Shown here: in pieces, positions 1-9,171 of the stretch
Layout: every line of letters starts with the position of its first letter
Numbering within the stretch: position 1 is the first letter of the stretch
Source: Bacteroidetes bacterium HGW-Bacteroidetes-7
GTDB taxonomy: Bacteria > Bacteroidota > Bacteroidia > Bacteroidales > UBA932
Assembly: GCA_002842465.1 (NCBI GenBank)
Contig: PHDA01000002.1
Coordinates: 1 to 64,000 of the forward strand
Length of the DNA: 64,000 nt
Direction of reading: 5' to 3'
Notes under the pieces: model-generated
The model's database searches: none
The model's input: only the letters and a program-made list of their open reading frames with translations
What the model was told of the DNA's origin: nothing
Made by a program: the position numbers and the translations under genes

Positions 1-181
1 GGGTTCCTTTGCCATGAGAGTGTACTCCATAGTATAGATGTGAATTTACTGCTGAGCTGAGTGTTTTACCATAGCCGGCAATCTCAAGCCCTCTGACAAT
101 AACCTTTTGGTACCGCTCCAAGATTGTTCGACTAAAGGGTTCAAGCCAGGGGTCATCTATCCAAAGTCTTAACTGATCCAT
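1..181 (-). CDS. glgB: 1,4-alpha-glucan branching enzyme, N-terminal fragment (cut by window edge)
   Basis: Only the first 60 codons are present; the reading frame is open to the window edge. The N-terminus carries DDPWLEPF near residues 9-16 and SHLYYGVH near 49-56. These match the start of Bacteroidota glycogen branching enzymes, where an N-D-P-W-L-E-P motif precedes the CBM48 domain. The enzyme moves alpha-1,4 chains to alpha-1,6 branch points in glycogen. The ATG lies 5 bases after the xseB stop on the same strand, so it is probably co-transcribed with xseA-xseB. The assignment rests on N-terminal motifs only, since the catalytic GH13 domain is outside the window. Confidence 0.8.
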   Translation of the reverse strand, partial: MDQLRLWIDDPWLEPFSRTILERYQKVIVRGLEIAGYGKTLSSAVNSHLYYGVHSHGKGT

Positions 182-186
182 GGTTC

Positions 187-381
187 CTATTGTTCAATAA
201 TTTTATCAAGCTCCTGACCAAAGCCTTTAATCTGTTCTCTGCAGTGTTTAACCAGACTGATTGCATGTTTTACATCCTCTGCAAGATTTGTAATATCTGC
301 CTCTGGGCTCTCAATCCTGTTAACAAGATCTTCAAGCTGTTTAAGAGCCTCTTTATAGGTAAGTTTTTTTATATTATTCAT
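187..381 (-). CDS. xseB: Exodeoxyribonuclease VII small subunit
   Basis: This 64-residue protein has the family's normal size. It reads LTYKEALKQLEDLVNRIES near the start, the typical XseB helix in which a leucine-rich segment precedes an acidic E-x-P turn. XseB helices coat the large subunit in the XseA-XseB complex, which degrades single-stranded DNA in both directions to oligonucleotides and acts in mismatch repair. The start overlaps the last 8 bases of xseA, a sign of translational coupling. The gene is followed closely by glgB. Confidence 0.93.
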   Translation of the reverse strand: MNNIKKLTYKEALKQLEDLVNRIESPEADITNLAEDVKHAISLVKHCREQIKGFGQELDKIIEQ

Positions 382-1561
382 CTCTCTTTGAGTTTACTGT
401 ACAGTCAATTATTCCATGTGCCACAACCAGGGTAATTGTGTCTCCCTCACTAACCTGTAAGGAATTTGTTATTTTTTTTCCACTCTTTAATGCTATGGAA
501 TATCCTCTTTCAAGAATATTTAACGGATTTGCCAATGTTGCCCTCTTTTCCAGCAGTTCAAGCTTATGCTCCTGTTCTCTTGATAGCCTTCTGACAGCCT
601 CCTTAACTCTTCTGACTCTTCCCTCTATTGATGCCTCTTCGTTTGCAAATTTTGTTCTCAGCGAAATTGCAACTCTGTTTGAAAGAAAGTTAAGATGCTG
701 CTCCTCCTGAATAAAAAGGTCAAGCAAAAAATCTGCCGCTGCGGTAGGAGTCTTGACATTTGTATGGGATACCATGTCGGCTATGTGGTAGTCGTGGTCA
801 TGCCCTATTCCGGTTATTACAGGCAGAGGAAACTGCGCTATGTTTACGGCAAGGTTATAATCATCAAAACAAATTAAATCCTGAGCTGAACCTCCTCCTC
901 TTATAATCAGAACAATATCAAAATTATCTGACTGCGCAGCAATATTTTCTAGTGCTGCAATTATTCCTGGAGGAGCTGTTTCTCCCTGCAGAGGAGCAGA
1001 AAAAAGGCTAATGTTGAATTTGAATCCATATTCGTTAAAAGAGGTATGCTGTATGAAATCTCTGTAACCGGCTGCATTTTCAGAAGAGATAACAGCAATA
1101 TTGCGAGGCAGTAATGGAATTTCAAGTGCGGAGTTGACATCAAACATGCCCTCCTCTTTTAATTTTTGAATGGTCTTTTGCCTTTCCAGCTCTTGGTCTC
1201 CAATTGTGAAAGAGGGGTCAATATCAGAAATTACAAGTGACAACCCATACAGAGATGAGTACTGAACCTGAACGCACACCAAAATCTTAATGCCTCTTTC
1301 AAGCGTTCTGCCTGTAGAGGTTTCAAAATATGGTCTTACCATTCTGAAAGTTGAGTTCCAGATAACCGCCTGTACCTTTGCTGCCAAAATGCCACCTTCA
1401 GTTTTACGGTCAATGAGCTCCATGTAACAATGGCCTCCTGAATGTATCTTAACCTCTCCGGTTTCTGCCCTCACCCAGTACTTGGCGGGAAGTGAATTTT
1501 GAATGGATTTGCCTATTCTCTCCTGTAGTTCGCTAAGTGTAATCTCCTCTCTTTTTGCCAT
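374..1561 (-). CDS. xseA: Exodeoxyribonuclease VII large subunit
   Basis: This 395-residue protein has an N-terminal OB-fold (about residues 10-110, with GHCYMELID), a central catalytic domain (RGGGSAQDLICFDD, then PVITGIGHDHDYHIAD) and a C-terminal helical region (about 280-350) where XseB helices bind. The G-G-G-S and G-I-G-H-D motifs are diagnostic. An open frame extends upstream to 1600, but the ATG at 1561 (MAKREEITLSEL) fits the family start, and the longer frame would run across the promoter at 1588-1595. It forms an operon with xseB and is divergent from engB. Confidence 0.95.
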   Translation of the reverse strand: MAKREEITLSELQERIGKSIQNSLPAKYWVRAETGEVKIHSGGHCYMELIDRKTEGGILAAKVQAVIWNSTFRMVRPYFETSTGRTLERGIKILVCVQVQYSSLYGLSLVISDIDPSFTIGDQELERQKTIQKLKEEGMFDVNSALEIPLLPRNIAVISSENAAGYRDFIQHTSFNEYGFKFNISLFSAPLQGETAPPGIIAALENIAAQSDNFDIVLIIRGGGSAQDLICFDDYNLAVNIAQFPLPVITGIGHDHDYHIADMVSHTNVKTPTAAADFLLDLFIQEEQHLNFLSNRVAISLRTKFANEEASIEGRVRRVKEAVRRLSREQEHKLELLEKRATLANPLNILERGYSIALKSGKKITNSLQVSEGDTITLVVAHGIIDCTVNSKRDE

Positions 1562-1587
1562 TTTAATCCATTTTACCACATCCCGTA

Positions 1588-1595
1588 CAAATATA
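1588..1595 (-). promoter_or_regulatory. Bacteroidota -7 promoter element for xseA
   Basis: On the minus strand this reads TATATTTG, an exact TAnnTTTG match, 26 bases before the xseA ATG at 1561. It lies back to back with the engB element at 1609-1616. No TTTG is seen at the -33 spacing. Confidence 0.6.
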
Positions 1596-1608
1596 CGCAA
1601 TAAAATTA

Positions 1609-1616
1609 TACCTTTG
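1609..1616 (+). promoter_or_regulatory. Bacteroidota -7 promoter element for engB
   Basis: TACCTTTG is an exact match to TAnnTTTG, 16 bases before the engB ATG. It predicts a leader of only about 12 bases. The same TACCTTTG octamer recurs upstream of der, the ferredoxin gene, the response regulator at 54795 and aspA. Confidence 0.7.
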
Positions 1617-1632
1617 CAGGGTCAGAAAAGCT

Positions 1633-2226
1633 ATGAAGATTTCACAAGCCATATTTGCCGGAAGCAGCACTCAGGTTGATGAGAGGCCGGTCTCCAGACT
1701 GCCAGAATTTGCCTTTATTGGCAGATCTAACGTTGGCAAATCATCTCTTATAAACATGTTGTGTAGTGTTGGCAAACTTGCCCATACTTCAGGAAAACCG
1801 GGAAAAACCCGTCTTATTAACCATTTTATGATTAATGAAATGTGGTATATGGTTGACCTCCCCGGATATGGCTTTGCCAAAATATCCAAAACAGAAAGAG
1901 AGCAACTTGCCAATATGATAAGCAGATATATAAATCAATCTGCCGAACTTCAGAACCTTTTTGTATTACTTGATTCAAGACACGATATTCAAAAAATTGA
2001 CCTCGAGTTTATAAACCGCCTCGGTGAGGCCGGAGTCCCTTTTGCTCTTATCTATACAAAGGGTGATAAACTGGGTGTAAATGGCCTTAAAAACCAAATT
2101 GAGAGAAATAACGCCACTCTTCTTGAATATTGGGAGGAACTTCCTCCTGTATTTGTTACCTCTTCTGAAACCGGGCAGGGAAGAGATGAGGTTCTAAACT
2201 ACATTGAAACTCTTATAAAAAAATAA
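1633..2226 (+). CDS. engB: Ribosome biogenesis GTPase YsxC/EngB
   Basis: This 197-residue TRAFAC GTPase has a G1 loop GRSNVGKS (residues 30-37), a G2 threonine in GKTR (57-60), G3 DLPGYG (75-80) and G4 TKGD, with a C-terminal VTSSETGQG (G5-like). These are the signatures of the EngB family, which is needed for a late step of 50S subunit assembly. The length is normal. It opens a plus-strand cluster, with prs 8 bases downstream, and has its own TAnnTTTG element. Confidence 0.95.
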   Translation: MKISQAIFAGSSTQVDERPVSRLPEFAFIGRSNVGKSSLINMLCSVGKLAHTSGKPGKTRLINHFMINEMWYMVDLPGYGFAKISKTEREQLANMISRYINQSAELQNLFVLLDSRHDIQKIDLEFINRLGEAGVPFALIYTKGDKLGVNGLKNQIERNNATLLEYWEELPPVFVTSSETGQGRDEVLNYIETLIKK

Positions 2227-2234
2227 ATCTAGCT

Positions 2235-3185
2235 ATGGATCACCAACATAAGATTAAGATTTTTTCATGCAGAAGTTCCAGATATCTTGCAGAAAAGATC
2301 GCTGCGGCACTTAAATTAGACCTTGGAAAATCTTCTGTCACTGTTTTCAGTGACGGAGAATTTCAACCGGCTTTCGAAGAGAGCGTCAGGGGTGCAACAG
2401 TTTTCGTTGTTCAATCGACATTTCCTCCGGTTGATAACATCTTTGAACTTCTCCTGATGATTGATGCAGCCCGCAGAGCATCTGCCTACAAGGTAATTGC
2501 AGTAATCCCATACTTCGGATGGGCACGTCAGGACAGAAAGGACAGACCAAGAGTTCCCATAGGGGCCAAAATGGTGGCAAATCTTCTTCAGGCAGCCGGA
2601 TGCGACAGAGTTATGACTGCCGATCTGCATGCCGATCAGATTCAGGGCTTCTTTGATTTTCCTGTTGATCACATATACGCAAGTTCAATTTTTTTACCAT
2701 ACCTGAGAGATCTTAAGCTTGACAATCTTTCAATTGCTGCACCGGATATGGGTGGTGCAAAAAGGGCCAATGCCTACTCAAGAATACTTGGCTGCCCACT
2801 TATTATCTGCCACAAATCACGTGAAAAGGCAAATGTTGTTGGTTCAATGACGGCTATTGGGGATGTTGAGGGAAGAAATATTGTCATAATTGATGATATG
2901 ATTGATACCGCGGGCACAATTAGCAAAGCGGCTGATATGCTAATGGAGAAAGGTGCTGTAAGTGTTAGAGCGCTTGCAACTCATGCAGTTCTTAGCGGAC
3001 CTGCCTATGAAAGAATTGCAAGTTCACAATTGCAGGAGGTTATTATCTCTGATACTATTCCAATGGTAGTTAATCCGGATGTTGACAGAAGTAAAATCAA
3101 GATTTTATCTGTTGCTGAAATTTTTGCCGATGTAATTGATAAAGTATATAACTATCAGTCAATTAGCACAAGTTTCATATTCTAA
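2235..3185 (+). CDS. prs: Ribose-phosphate pyrophosphokinase
   Basis: This 316-residue protein forms PRPP from ribose 5-phosphate and ATP for nucleotide, histidine and NAD synthesis. It has FSDGEF near residue 38 (ATP loop), the pyrophosphate loop region TADLHADQIQGFFDFPVDH, and the PRPP-binding signature VIIDDMIDTAGT in the C-terminal half. Size and motif order match class I PRS. It sits 8 bases after engB and 4 bases before the preferred nadE start. PRPP also feeds NAD synthesis, so its position beside nadE makes metabolic sense. Confidence 0.96.
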   Translation: MDHQHKIKIFSCRSSRYLAEKIAAALKLDLGKSSVTVFSDGEFQPAFEESVRGATVFVVQSTFPPVDNIFELLLMIDAARRASAYKVIAVIPYFGWARQDRKDRPRVPIGAKMVANLLQAAGCDRVMTADLHADQIQGFFDFPVDHIYASSIFLPYLRDLKLDNLSIAAPDMGGAKRANAYSRILGCPLIICHKSREKANVVGSMTAIGDVEGRNIVIIDDMIDTAGTISKAADMLMEKGAVSVRALATHAVLSGPAYERIASSQLQEVIISDTIPMVVNPDVDRSKIKILSVAEIFADVIDKVYNYQSISTSFIF

Positions 3186-3189
3186 AAAA

Positions 3190-4026
3190 ATGAAAGAGAT
3201 TGAATCAGATGTCGTTTATGCAAGACTTGTTAAGGGTGTTGCTTCATTTTTCAGGGAAAATGGTAAGGATAGGGCTGTTGTAGGTCTTTCCGGTGGTATT
3301 GACTCGGCCGTTGTGCTTTGCATAGCAGCAGAGGCCCTTGGGAGAGAGAATGTTCATGCTGTTCTGATGCCATCTCCATTTTCTACTTTACATTCAGTGA
3401 CTGATGCTATAGAACTAGCATCCAATTTGAACATAAGCTATAATATTGTTCCCATTGAGGCAATCTTCAACAAATATACCAAAGAGCTTGAGGAGTTTTT
3501 CTGTGATGATATAAAAGACATTACCATAGAGAATCTGCAGGCAAGAATCAGAGCAGATATACTTATGGCATATTCAAACCAGACAGGAGCTCTGTTGCTT
3601 AACACATCTAACAAAAGTGAGCTGGCCATGGGTTACGGAACGCTTTACGGTGACCTTAGCGGGGCACTTATGGTGATTGCCGATCTTTATAAACTTCAGG
3701 TTTACTCAATTGCGCATTATATCAATACATTAGAGAAGGTAATTCCGCAAAACACCATTACTAAAGAGCCCTCAGCTGAGTTAAGAATTGACCAAAAAGA
3801 CAGCGACACATTACCTGAGTATAAAATTTTGGACCCGATTTTGCATATGCTCACAGAAGAGGGTAAAAGCCCCGAAGAGGTTATTGCCGGGGGTACTGAG
3901 AGAATACTTGTGGACAGAATAGTTAAGCTCATGAAGAGTTCGGCATTCAAGGTGCATCAGTTGCCTCAAATGCTCCAGCTGGGAGACTTTCCGCTGCAAC
4001 CCGCTTTTAAATGTTTAATTTGCTAA
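3190..4026 (+). CDS. nadE: NAD+ synthetase (ammonia-dependent type)
   Basis: The enzyme makes NAD from deamido-NAD, ATP and ammonia. The protein is 278 residues from the ATG at 3190. The N-type ATP pyrophosphatase loop SGGIDS is at residues 34-39, followed by LLNTSNKSELAMGYGTLYGD, the conserved deamido-NAD/ATP site. There is no N-terminal glutaminase domain, so free ammonia is the expected donor. An in-frame ATG at 3136 would overlap prs by 50 bases and add residues not typical of the family. The ATG at 3190 starts 4 bases after the prs stop and was chosen. Confidence 0.93.
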   Translation: MKEIESDVVYARLVKGVASFFRENGKDRAVVGLSGGIDSAVVLCIAAEALGRENVHAVLMPSPFSTLHSVTDAIELASNLNISYNIVPIEAIFNKYTKELEEFFCDDIKDITIENLQARIRADILMAYSNQTGALLLNTSNKSELAMGYGTLYGDLSGALMVIADLYKLQVYSIAHYINTLEKVIPQNTITKEPSAELRIDQKDSDTLPEYKILDPILHMLTEEGKSPEEVIAGGTERILVDRIVKLMKSSAFKVHQLPQMLQLGDFPLQPAFKCLIC

Positions 4027-4032
4027 TTCAAG

Positions 4033-4254
4033 ATGTCACTTTTTTTACTTTCAATAATAATTGTAGCTCTCTGTGTAGTGCTTTTGTCTTTCAACATAAT
4101 TTTCCGAAAAAACGGAAAATTTCCTGAAACAGAAATCGGACATAATAGAGAGATGAGAAAACTTGGCCTTAAATGTGCCAAAACTGACGAGAGAATACTC
4201 TGGAAAAAAGGGAATTCCTGCTCATCATGTTCCTGCGGCTCTTCTGAAGAGTAA
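4033..4254 (+). CDS. Small single-pass membrane protein with C-terminal cysteines
   Basis: This 73-residue protein of unknown function has one hydrophobic helix (about residues 2-22) and a basic juxtamembrane stretch. A polar tail follows with one Cys near residue 48 and a tight Cys-Ser cluster, CSSCSCG, near the end. It lies 6 bases after nadE and 39 before der, so it is probably translated as part of this cluster. The layout (one helix, then a Cys-rich tail) resembles NqrM, the small Na+-NQR maturation factor, but I see no sequence match good enough to assign it. Metal or Fe-S binding is a guess from the cysteines. Confidence 0.7.
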   Translation: MSLFLLSIIIVALCVVLLSFNIIFRKNGKFPETEIGHNREMRKLGLKCAKTDERILWKKGNSCSSCSCGSSEE

Positions 4255-4277
4255 TTCGCAGGTTTGCAATTATTGTT

Positions 4278-4285
4278 TACCTTTG
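4278..4285 (+). promoter_or_regulatory. Bacteroidota -7 promoter element for der
   Basis: TACCTTTG is an exact TAnnTTTG match, with 8 bases between its last G and the der ATG at 4294. Transcription would start only a few bases before the start codon. It lies within an upstream TTG-initiated extension of the der frame, which argues for the ATG at 4294. Confidence 0.65.
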
Positions 4286-4293
4286 CACCCGAT

Positions 4294-5604
4294 ATGAGTA
4301 TTTTAGCTATAGTTGGACGCCCTAATGTGGGCAAATCTACCCTTTTTAACCGCCTCGTAGGAATGAGGCAAGCCATTGTAGATCAGGTGGCCGGAGTTAC
4401 CCGTGACCGCCATTATGGCCGTTGTGAATGGAACGGAAGGGAATTTTCTGTTATTGACACAGGAGGATATGCGGTTAATACCGAAGATGTTTTTGAAGAG
4501 GAGATACGCAAACAGGTTCTCCTGGCAATAGAGGAGGCAGATGCAATTCTATTTATGTGCGAAGTCCAAACCGGAATTACTGATTACGATAATATAATCG
4601 CTGACATTTTAAGAAGATCAAAAAAACCTGTTATAGTTGTTGCAAATAAGGTTGACACAGGCGACAAAATGTTTGATACATACGTATTTAACACTTTTGG
4701 ATTGGGAGAGCCATGGGCAATATCCTCGGCCAGTGGCAGCGGTACCGGTGATTTACTTGATAAAGTTCTTGAAATATTGCCACTGGAGACAGAGGCAAGA
4801 GAGAATGCGCCAAAAATTCCTCATATTGCAATTATTGGCAAACCAAATGTTGGTAAGTCGTCAATAACAAACGCATTGTTGGGTGAGGAGCGCAATATTG
4901 TAACTCCTGTTGCAGGAACAACAAGAGATTCAATTTCGACATACTACAACAAATTCGGTCATGAATTTATGCTGGTTGATACAGCAGGGTTAAGAAAAAA
5001 GGTAAAAGTAAAGGAAGACCTTGAATTCTATTCGGTAATGCGCTCAATAAGGGCAATTGAGTATTCCGATGTGTGTATTCTGATGCTTGATGCCACTATG
5101 GGAGTTGAGCACCAGGATATGGCAATTTTCAATCTTATCATAAAGAACAGAAAAGGTTGCGTTATTGTAGTGAATAAGTGGGACTTGATTCCTGATAAAG
5201 GGCCCAACACCATGAAGGAGTTCACTCTTGATATCATGAACAAAATTGCCCCATTGAGAGATATTCCAATAATTTTCACCTCTGTAATTAACATGCAAAG
5301 GATACTTGATGTACTTAACAGTGCCGCCAAGGTCTATGCCAACAAAGGCAAGAGAATAGCCACCTCTAAACTCAACGAGGAGATGCTTCCGGAAATTGCA
5401 AACTATCCACCTCCGGCAGTTAAGGGCAAGTACATCAAAATAAAGTATATAACTCAGCTCCCTACCCCATCTCCATCTTTCGCATTCTTCTGCAATCTTC
5501 CTCAGTATGTAAGAGATGATTACAAAAGGTATCTTGAAAACAGATTGAGAGAGAAATTTGATTTCACCGGGGTTCCTATCCAGATTTTTCTGAGACAGAA
5601 ATAA
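4294..5604 (+). CDS. der: Ribosome biogenesis GTPase Der (EngA)
   Basis: This 436-residue tandem GTPase acts in 50S subunit maturation. The first GTPase domain has GRPNVGKS (residues 8-15) and DTGGY (55-59). The second has GKPNVGKS (182-189) and a DTAGL switch. A C-terminal KH-like domain follows from about 355 and includes [12 protein letters not shown]. Two adjacent G domains plus KH is unique to Der. The frame is open upstream from a TTG at 4264, but that region contains the promoter, so ATG 4294 is preferred. It ends 4 bases before the convergent kinase gene. Confidence 0.96.
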   Translation: MSILAIVGRPNVGKSTLFNRLVGMRQAIVDQVAGVTRDRHYGRCEWNGREFSVIDTGGYAVNTEDVFEEEIRKQVLLAIEEADAILFMCEVQTGITDYDNIIADILRRSKKPVIVVANKVDTGDKMFDTYVFNTFGLGEPWAISSASGSGTGDLLDKVLEILPLETEARENAPKIPHIAIIGKPNVGKSSITNALLGEERNIVTPVAGTTRDSISTYYNKFGHEFMLVDTAGLRKKVKVKEDLEFYSVMRSIRAIEYSDVCILMLDATMGVEHQDMAIFNLIIKNRKGCVIVVNKWDLIPDKGPNTMKEFTLDIMNKIAPLRDIPIIFTSVINMQRILDVLNSAAKVYANKGKRIATSKLNEEMLPEIANYPPPAVKGKYIKIKYITQLPTPSPSFAFFCNLPQYVRDDYKRYLENRLREKFDFTGVPIQIFLRQK

Positions 5605-5607
5605 TAT

Positions 5608-8600
5608 TTAAGCAGGAATATAAACTGTAAAGCAAGCTCCACCGAGTCTTTCGGATGTGGTGTAGTTTATTGTACCTTGACTCTGCTCCATTATACTACG
5701 ACATATAGCAAGGCCCAGGCCTGTACCACCGCTCTTGGTTGTAAAATTGGGTTTAAATAGTCTGTGAGTCAGACTATCGGGAACACCAGAGCCATCATCA
5801 TGAACAGCTATTTGGTAATTTATGTCATCTTTTATAAGGGTGACAAGAATATTCCCGTTATCCATAGACTCTACTGCCTGATATGCATTTGATAGAAGGT
5901 TAACCAAGACTCTTGTCAATTGGGTTTTTCGGGCAGAAACAAAGGCATCCGGCATTTGGGATTCAAATGTCAGTATAATATTGTCTCTGGTGTTAAACAG
6001 AATAATCTGCTCCTTAATAAGAGAGTTGAGATCAAACCTGATCATATCTTCTGAGTAGAACCTTGAGAAGCTGGAGAACTCTCCTGCTGCATCTGAAAGT
6101 ATGTCGATCTGCTCAATGAGTGAGTTTGCGAGGGCGTCAAATCTCTTAGGCCAATCTTTAACCCCCTGCTCCTTCAACCTCATCATGTGCTGAATGCTTA
6201 ATCGCATAGGAGTAAGCGGATTCTTTATTTCGTGTGCAATTTGCCTTGCCATCTCTCTCCATGCCTGTTCTCTTTCACCCTGGGCAAGCCTTGTTGTGCT
6301 CTCATTAAGGTCGTCAACCATTTTGTTATAGGCCGCCACTAAAATTCCCAATTCGTCTCTGTTGGTATAGTTGATATGCTCCGGTTGCTGTGATATGTCC
6401 AGCAACTGCATCTTTTTACTAATCTCAGCAAGGGGTTTTGATATTGAATTTGATAGGGCAATACCCCCAAAAACAGCCGCTATAAGAAGTAAGAGATAGA
6501 TATTTATTATTGCAGCAATTATTGAAGAGGCATCTTTTCTAAAGTCACTTTGCTTGGAGAAATAGGGCACATTGGCAATTGCAATGAGCTTACCATCAAT
6601 ATTAAAAAGTGGTGCGTAAAGTGAGTAATAGGTGAGATCACCAACAACCTCTCTGTTTACGTATTGCTTTTTATTGTTATAAACAATCTCTCTGAAAGCG
6701 ACAGGATTCATTCTGGTTCCTAGCAAATACCTGTCAAAGACTTCACCTCTGGTTGTCTTTAAAAGTAGCCCATCAGACTGGTAAACATTAATATCAATCT
6801 GAGCAGTGTTTGAGAGGCGATTCATTGCCTCCATCAATCTTAGATTATTGAATTGCTGATCATTATACTTTTGAGCAAATTTGCTATAATAGGAGAGAGT
6901 TGTTTGAACGGTGCTCATCTTCTCCTCCATCTGCTCTCTGTTTGATTCATTAAAATACCTGATTGAGAACCATATACTGCCAGCTCCCATTGCTACTAGA
7001 GCAAATACAAGCGACGAAATTATCAAAACAGTTATCTTCCATCTGAACGAACTTTTGGGAAGGTTATAAATAAACCCTTTGTGTCTGAATCTTATCAGCC
7101 CCAGTATCATTAGAGAGAAGAAGAGCATAAGATATGAGAATGATACTGTGTACTGGAATATATTTCTCTCTTGTCTGGATAAAATTATGAGGTTCTCGTC
7201 AGACATCTTATTTATAAAGTGAAGGTATCCGTTACTTCTCTCTGTTCTGTATCCTATGTCGTACTCCTTATCGTATTTGAGCGAATAATTATATCTGCCC
7301 CCATAGGATATAAGTCTTCCATTTAAATATTTAGAATAGGAGTAGCCCGATGGAATGTTGTAATTATCCAATTTTTTATGATCTAACAGAAGTTCGGGGT
7401 ATCCAATGGATTCTCTCATGAATTTGCTGTCAAGTTCTATGTATAACCTTATCTCCTCTCCAAAGCTGTAGAAAGGGAAAACGCCCAGATAGCTTATTCT
7501 GCCATTATAGTTGTTCATAAATAAAAAGGAGGAGTTGTCTCCAAGTCTCATCCCATATCTTGCAATTTCGGTTTCGTAAAAAGTATTGCAGTGAACAGGA
7601 GGGGCGTCCTGATTGGATATTTCGGTAATGAGCATAGAATTTGGCCTGCAAGAGGTTAACCTCATATCGTACTTTTGCAGAATACTCCAAAAATATGCCT
7701 CGGTCAGACGATTAGTAATCATTTCAGAATTCTGATCAACCCTTACCCAATATCCAATAACAGGGTCATTTTCAATAAATTTTTCCAGACTTCTGAGTTG
7801 AAGTTCCATTGTAAGGTCTCTCTCAACTGACATTTTTGTTGTCCAGACCCTATTCCTGTTAAACTCTTTTATAAAGCCAAAATAGCTTACGGTTACAAGA
7901 GTGAAGAGTGAGACAAAAGATATATAAAACGCCATCGGAACCCGCTCCATAAAGGAGAATCTTCGTTTTGGAACAAACAGTGGCCTCATCAGTTGAAAAG
8001 AGAACAGAAGCGCCAGAAAAAGAAGTCCGTAGGAGAGATATACCATTAAGGTATATTCGGTTATTTCATCAATCTTGTAAAGCTCCATTACAATGTTTGA
8101 ATTGAGGATAAGTGACCTCATGCTCAAATATATGTAAGGAATCAACATTAGCGGAATTGCTGAAAAAAGTACCGTCAGTAACCTTTTCTTTAATAGTGGT
8201 GCTTTTAAAACTGTCAGAGCCAGGCTTTTCCTGATCATGAAAAGAGCCAATAGAATCAAGAAAATTAGAATGTTATTTATTAACAGATCGGCAAGAGAGC
8301 TAAAGATTCCAAAATCTGCGTAAAGAGTCGGAGAGAAAATTTCAAGTTCACCTTGAAGCTCCTTTGCTTGATAAACAGCTACAAACCTGACAATTACCAT
8401 CCCGGCAAAAAGGGAAAAGAACTCCTTAATCCCCCTCTTTCTTTGAAGATTTGAAAAGAGCGCAAGTATAACAAATAGTATGGCAAACCATCTGAGTGCG
8501 ATACCTTGGCTGGAACCCTTCCCAGGCAATGTCTTTAGTACAGAGAAAAGGACTCCCCCGTCTTTACCATGAACAATGTAAGACTCATCATATGTTACAG

Positions 8601-9171
8601 GTACTATTGAGAGTTGTTTTCTTAAGTAAAAATTGGGATTTATACTGTTGCTTAGCGCACTGTTTTCTGTAGGGTATTCAGTTTGCACAAGAAGGGCAGT
8701 GACTACCGTTTGATTTGCTCTTACAATAACATTAACAATATACCAGGCTGAACCAAGGTTAACATATTGTTCTGCTAACTTTAGATAGGCGAGAGGAGTG
8801 TTAGTTATCACCGGACTGTTCAGGTGATTTATTCTGTAACCGAATGGGAAGAAGAAAATATCGTCATTTGATATGGGGAGCTGGTTTGCCCATGATTGCA
8901 GAGTATCTTCAAGGTATCGATAGATAACCATATCTTCCGGTAAATCCTCAAAGGAGATAAATTCGTTATCTGGCAGACTTAGTGTCTTTACTGCAAACTG
9001 CTCAAGTATCTGCTGTCTTTTATGAATGACCGATTCGAGGCGTAATACCTCTCTGTCCATTGAGCCGGGAGTTGAAAACTCCATAAAAGATGCAATGGTA
9101 AAGAATAGTGCACACAACCACAGAATTGTAGTCTTTTTCTTTAGGATCTCTGTAATCTTATTCTTTATCAT
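5608..9171 (-). CDS. Very large NtrY-like membrane sensor histidine kinase
   Basis: The protein has 1187 residues. Apparent parts in order: a membrane helix near 13-31; a long extracytoplasmic region to about 225; about six membrane helices between 226 and 432; a second large extracytoplasmic region to about 690; two helices; a third sensor region (about 750-880); another helix; a HAMP-like linker; HisKA with AHEIKNPLTPM (His980); and HATPase_c with the N-box near 1091-1095 and GGTGLGLAI near 1148. The kinase core is NtrY-like. The start abuts the rlmH stop with no gap. The likely partner is the sigma-54-type regulator at 10167-11330. The signal is unknown. At 1187 residues it is far larger than typical NtrY (about 700-750). 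Confidence 0.9.
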   Translation of the reverse strand: MIKNKITEILKKKTTILWLCALFFTIASFMEFSTPGSMDREVLRLESVIHKRQQILEQFAVKTLSLPDNEFISFEDLPEDMVIYRYLEDTLQSWANQLPISNDDIFFFPFGYRINHLNSPVITNTPLAYLKLAEQYVNLGSAWYIVNVIVRANQTVVTALLVQTEYPTENSALSNSINPNFYLRKQLSIVPVTYDESYIVHGKDGGVLFSVLKTLPGKGSSQGIALRWFAILFVILALFSNLQRKRGIKEFFSLFAGMVIVRFVAVYQAKELQGELEIFSPTLYADFGIFSSLADLLINNILIFLILLALFMIRKSLALTVLKAPLLKKRLLTVLFSAIPLMLIPYIYLSMRSLILNSNIVMELYKIDEITEYTLMVYLSYGLLFLALLFSFQLMRPLFVPKRRFSFMERVPMAFYISFVSLFTLVTVSYFGFIKEFNRNRVWTTKMSVERDLTMELQLRSLEKFIENDPVIGYWVRVDQNSEMITNRLTEAYFWSILQKYDMRLTSCRPNSMLITEISNQDAPPVHCNTFYETEIARYGMRLGDNSSFLFMNNYNGRISYLGVFPFYSFGEEIRLYIELDSKFMRESIGYPELLLDHKKLDNYNIPSGYSYSKYLNGRLISYGGRYNYSLKYDKEYDIGYRTERSNGYLHFINKMSDENLIILSRQERNIFQYTVSFSYLMLFFSLMILGLIRFRHKGFIYNLPKSSFRWKITVLIISSLVFALVAMGAGSIWFSIRYFNESNREQMEEKMSTVQTTLSYYSKFAQKYNDQQFNNLRLMEAMNRLSNTAQIDINVYQSDGLLLKTTRGEVFDRYLLGTRMNPVAFREIVYNNKKQYVNREVVGDLTYYSLYAPLFNIDGKLIAIANVPYFSKQSDFRKDASSIIAAIINIYLLLLIAAVFGGIALSNSISKPLAEISKKMQLLDISQQPEHINYTNRDELGILVAAYNKMVDDLNESTTRLAQGEREQAWREMARQIAHEIKNPLTPMRLSIQHMMRLKEQGVKDWPKRFDALANSLIEQIDILSDAAGEFSSFSRFYSEDMIRFDLNSLIKEQIILFNTRDNIILTFESQMPDAFVSARKTQLTRVLVNLLSNAYQAVESMDNGNILVTLIKDDINYQIAVHDDGSGVPDSLTHRLFKPNFTTKSGGTGLGLAICRSIMEQSQGTINYTTSERLGGACFTVYIPA

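Noticed and set aside
190-435. Plus-strand open frame opposite xseB/xseA
   Set aside because: It is a shadow of the minus-strand genes, with no promoter and no family resemblance.
2816-2831. TCACGTGA core in prs as a parS site
   Set aside because: Only about 10 of 16 positions match the parS consensus, and similar CACGTG cores at 29340, 41429 and 48712 are equally poor. No clear parS was found near parAB.
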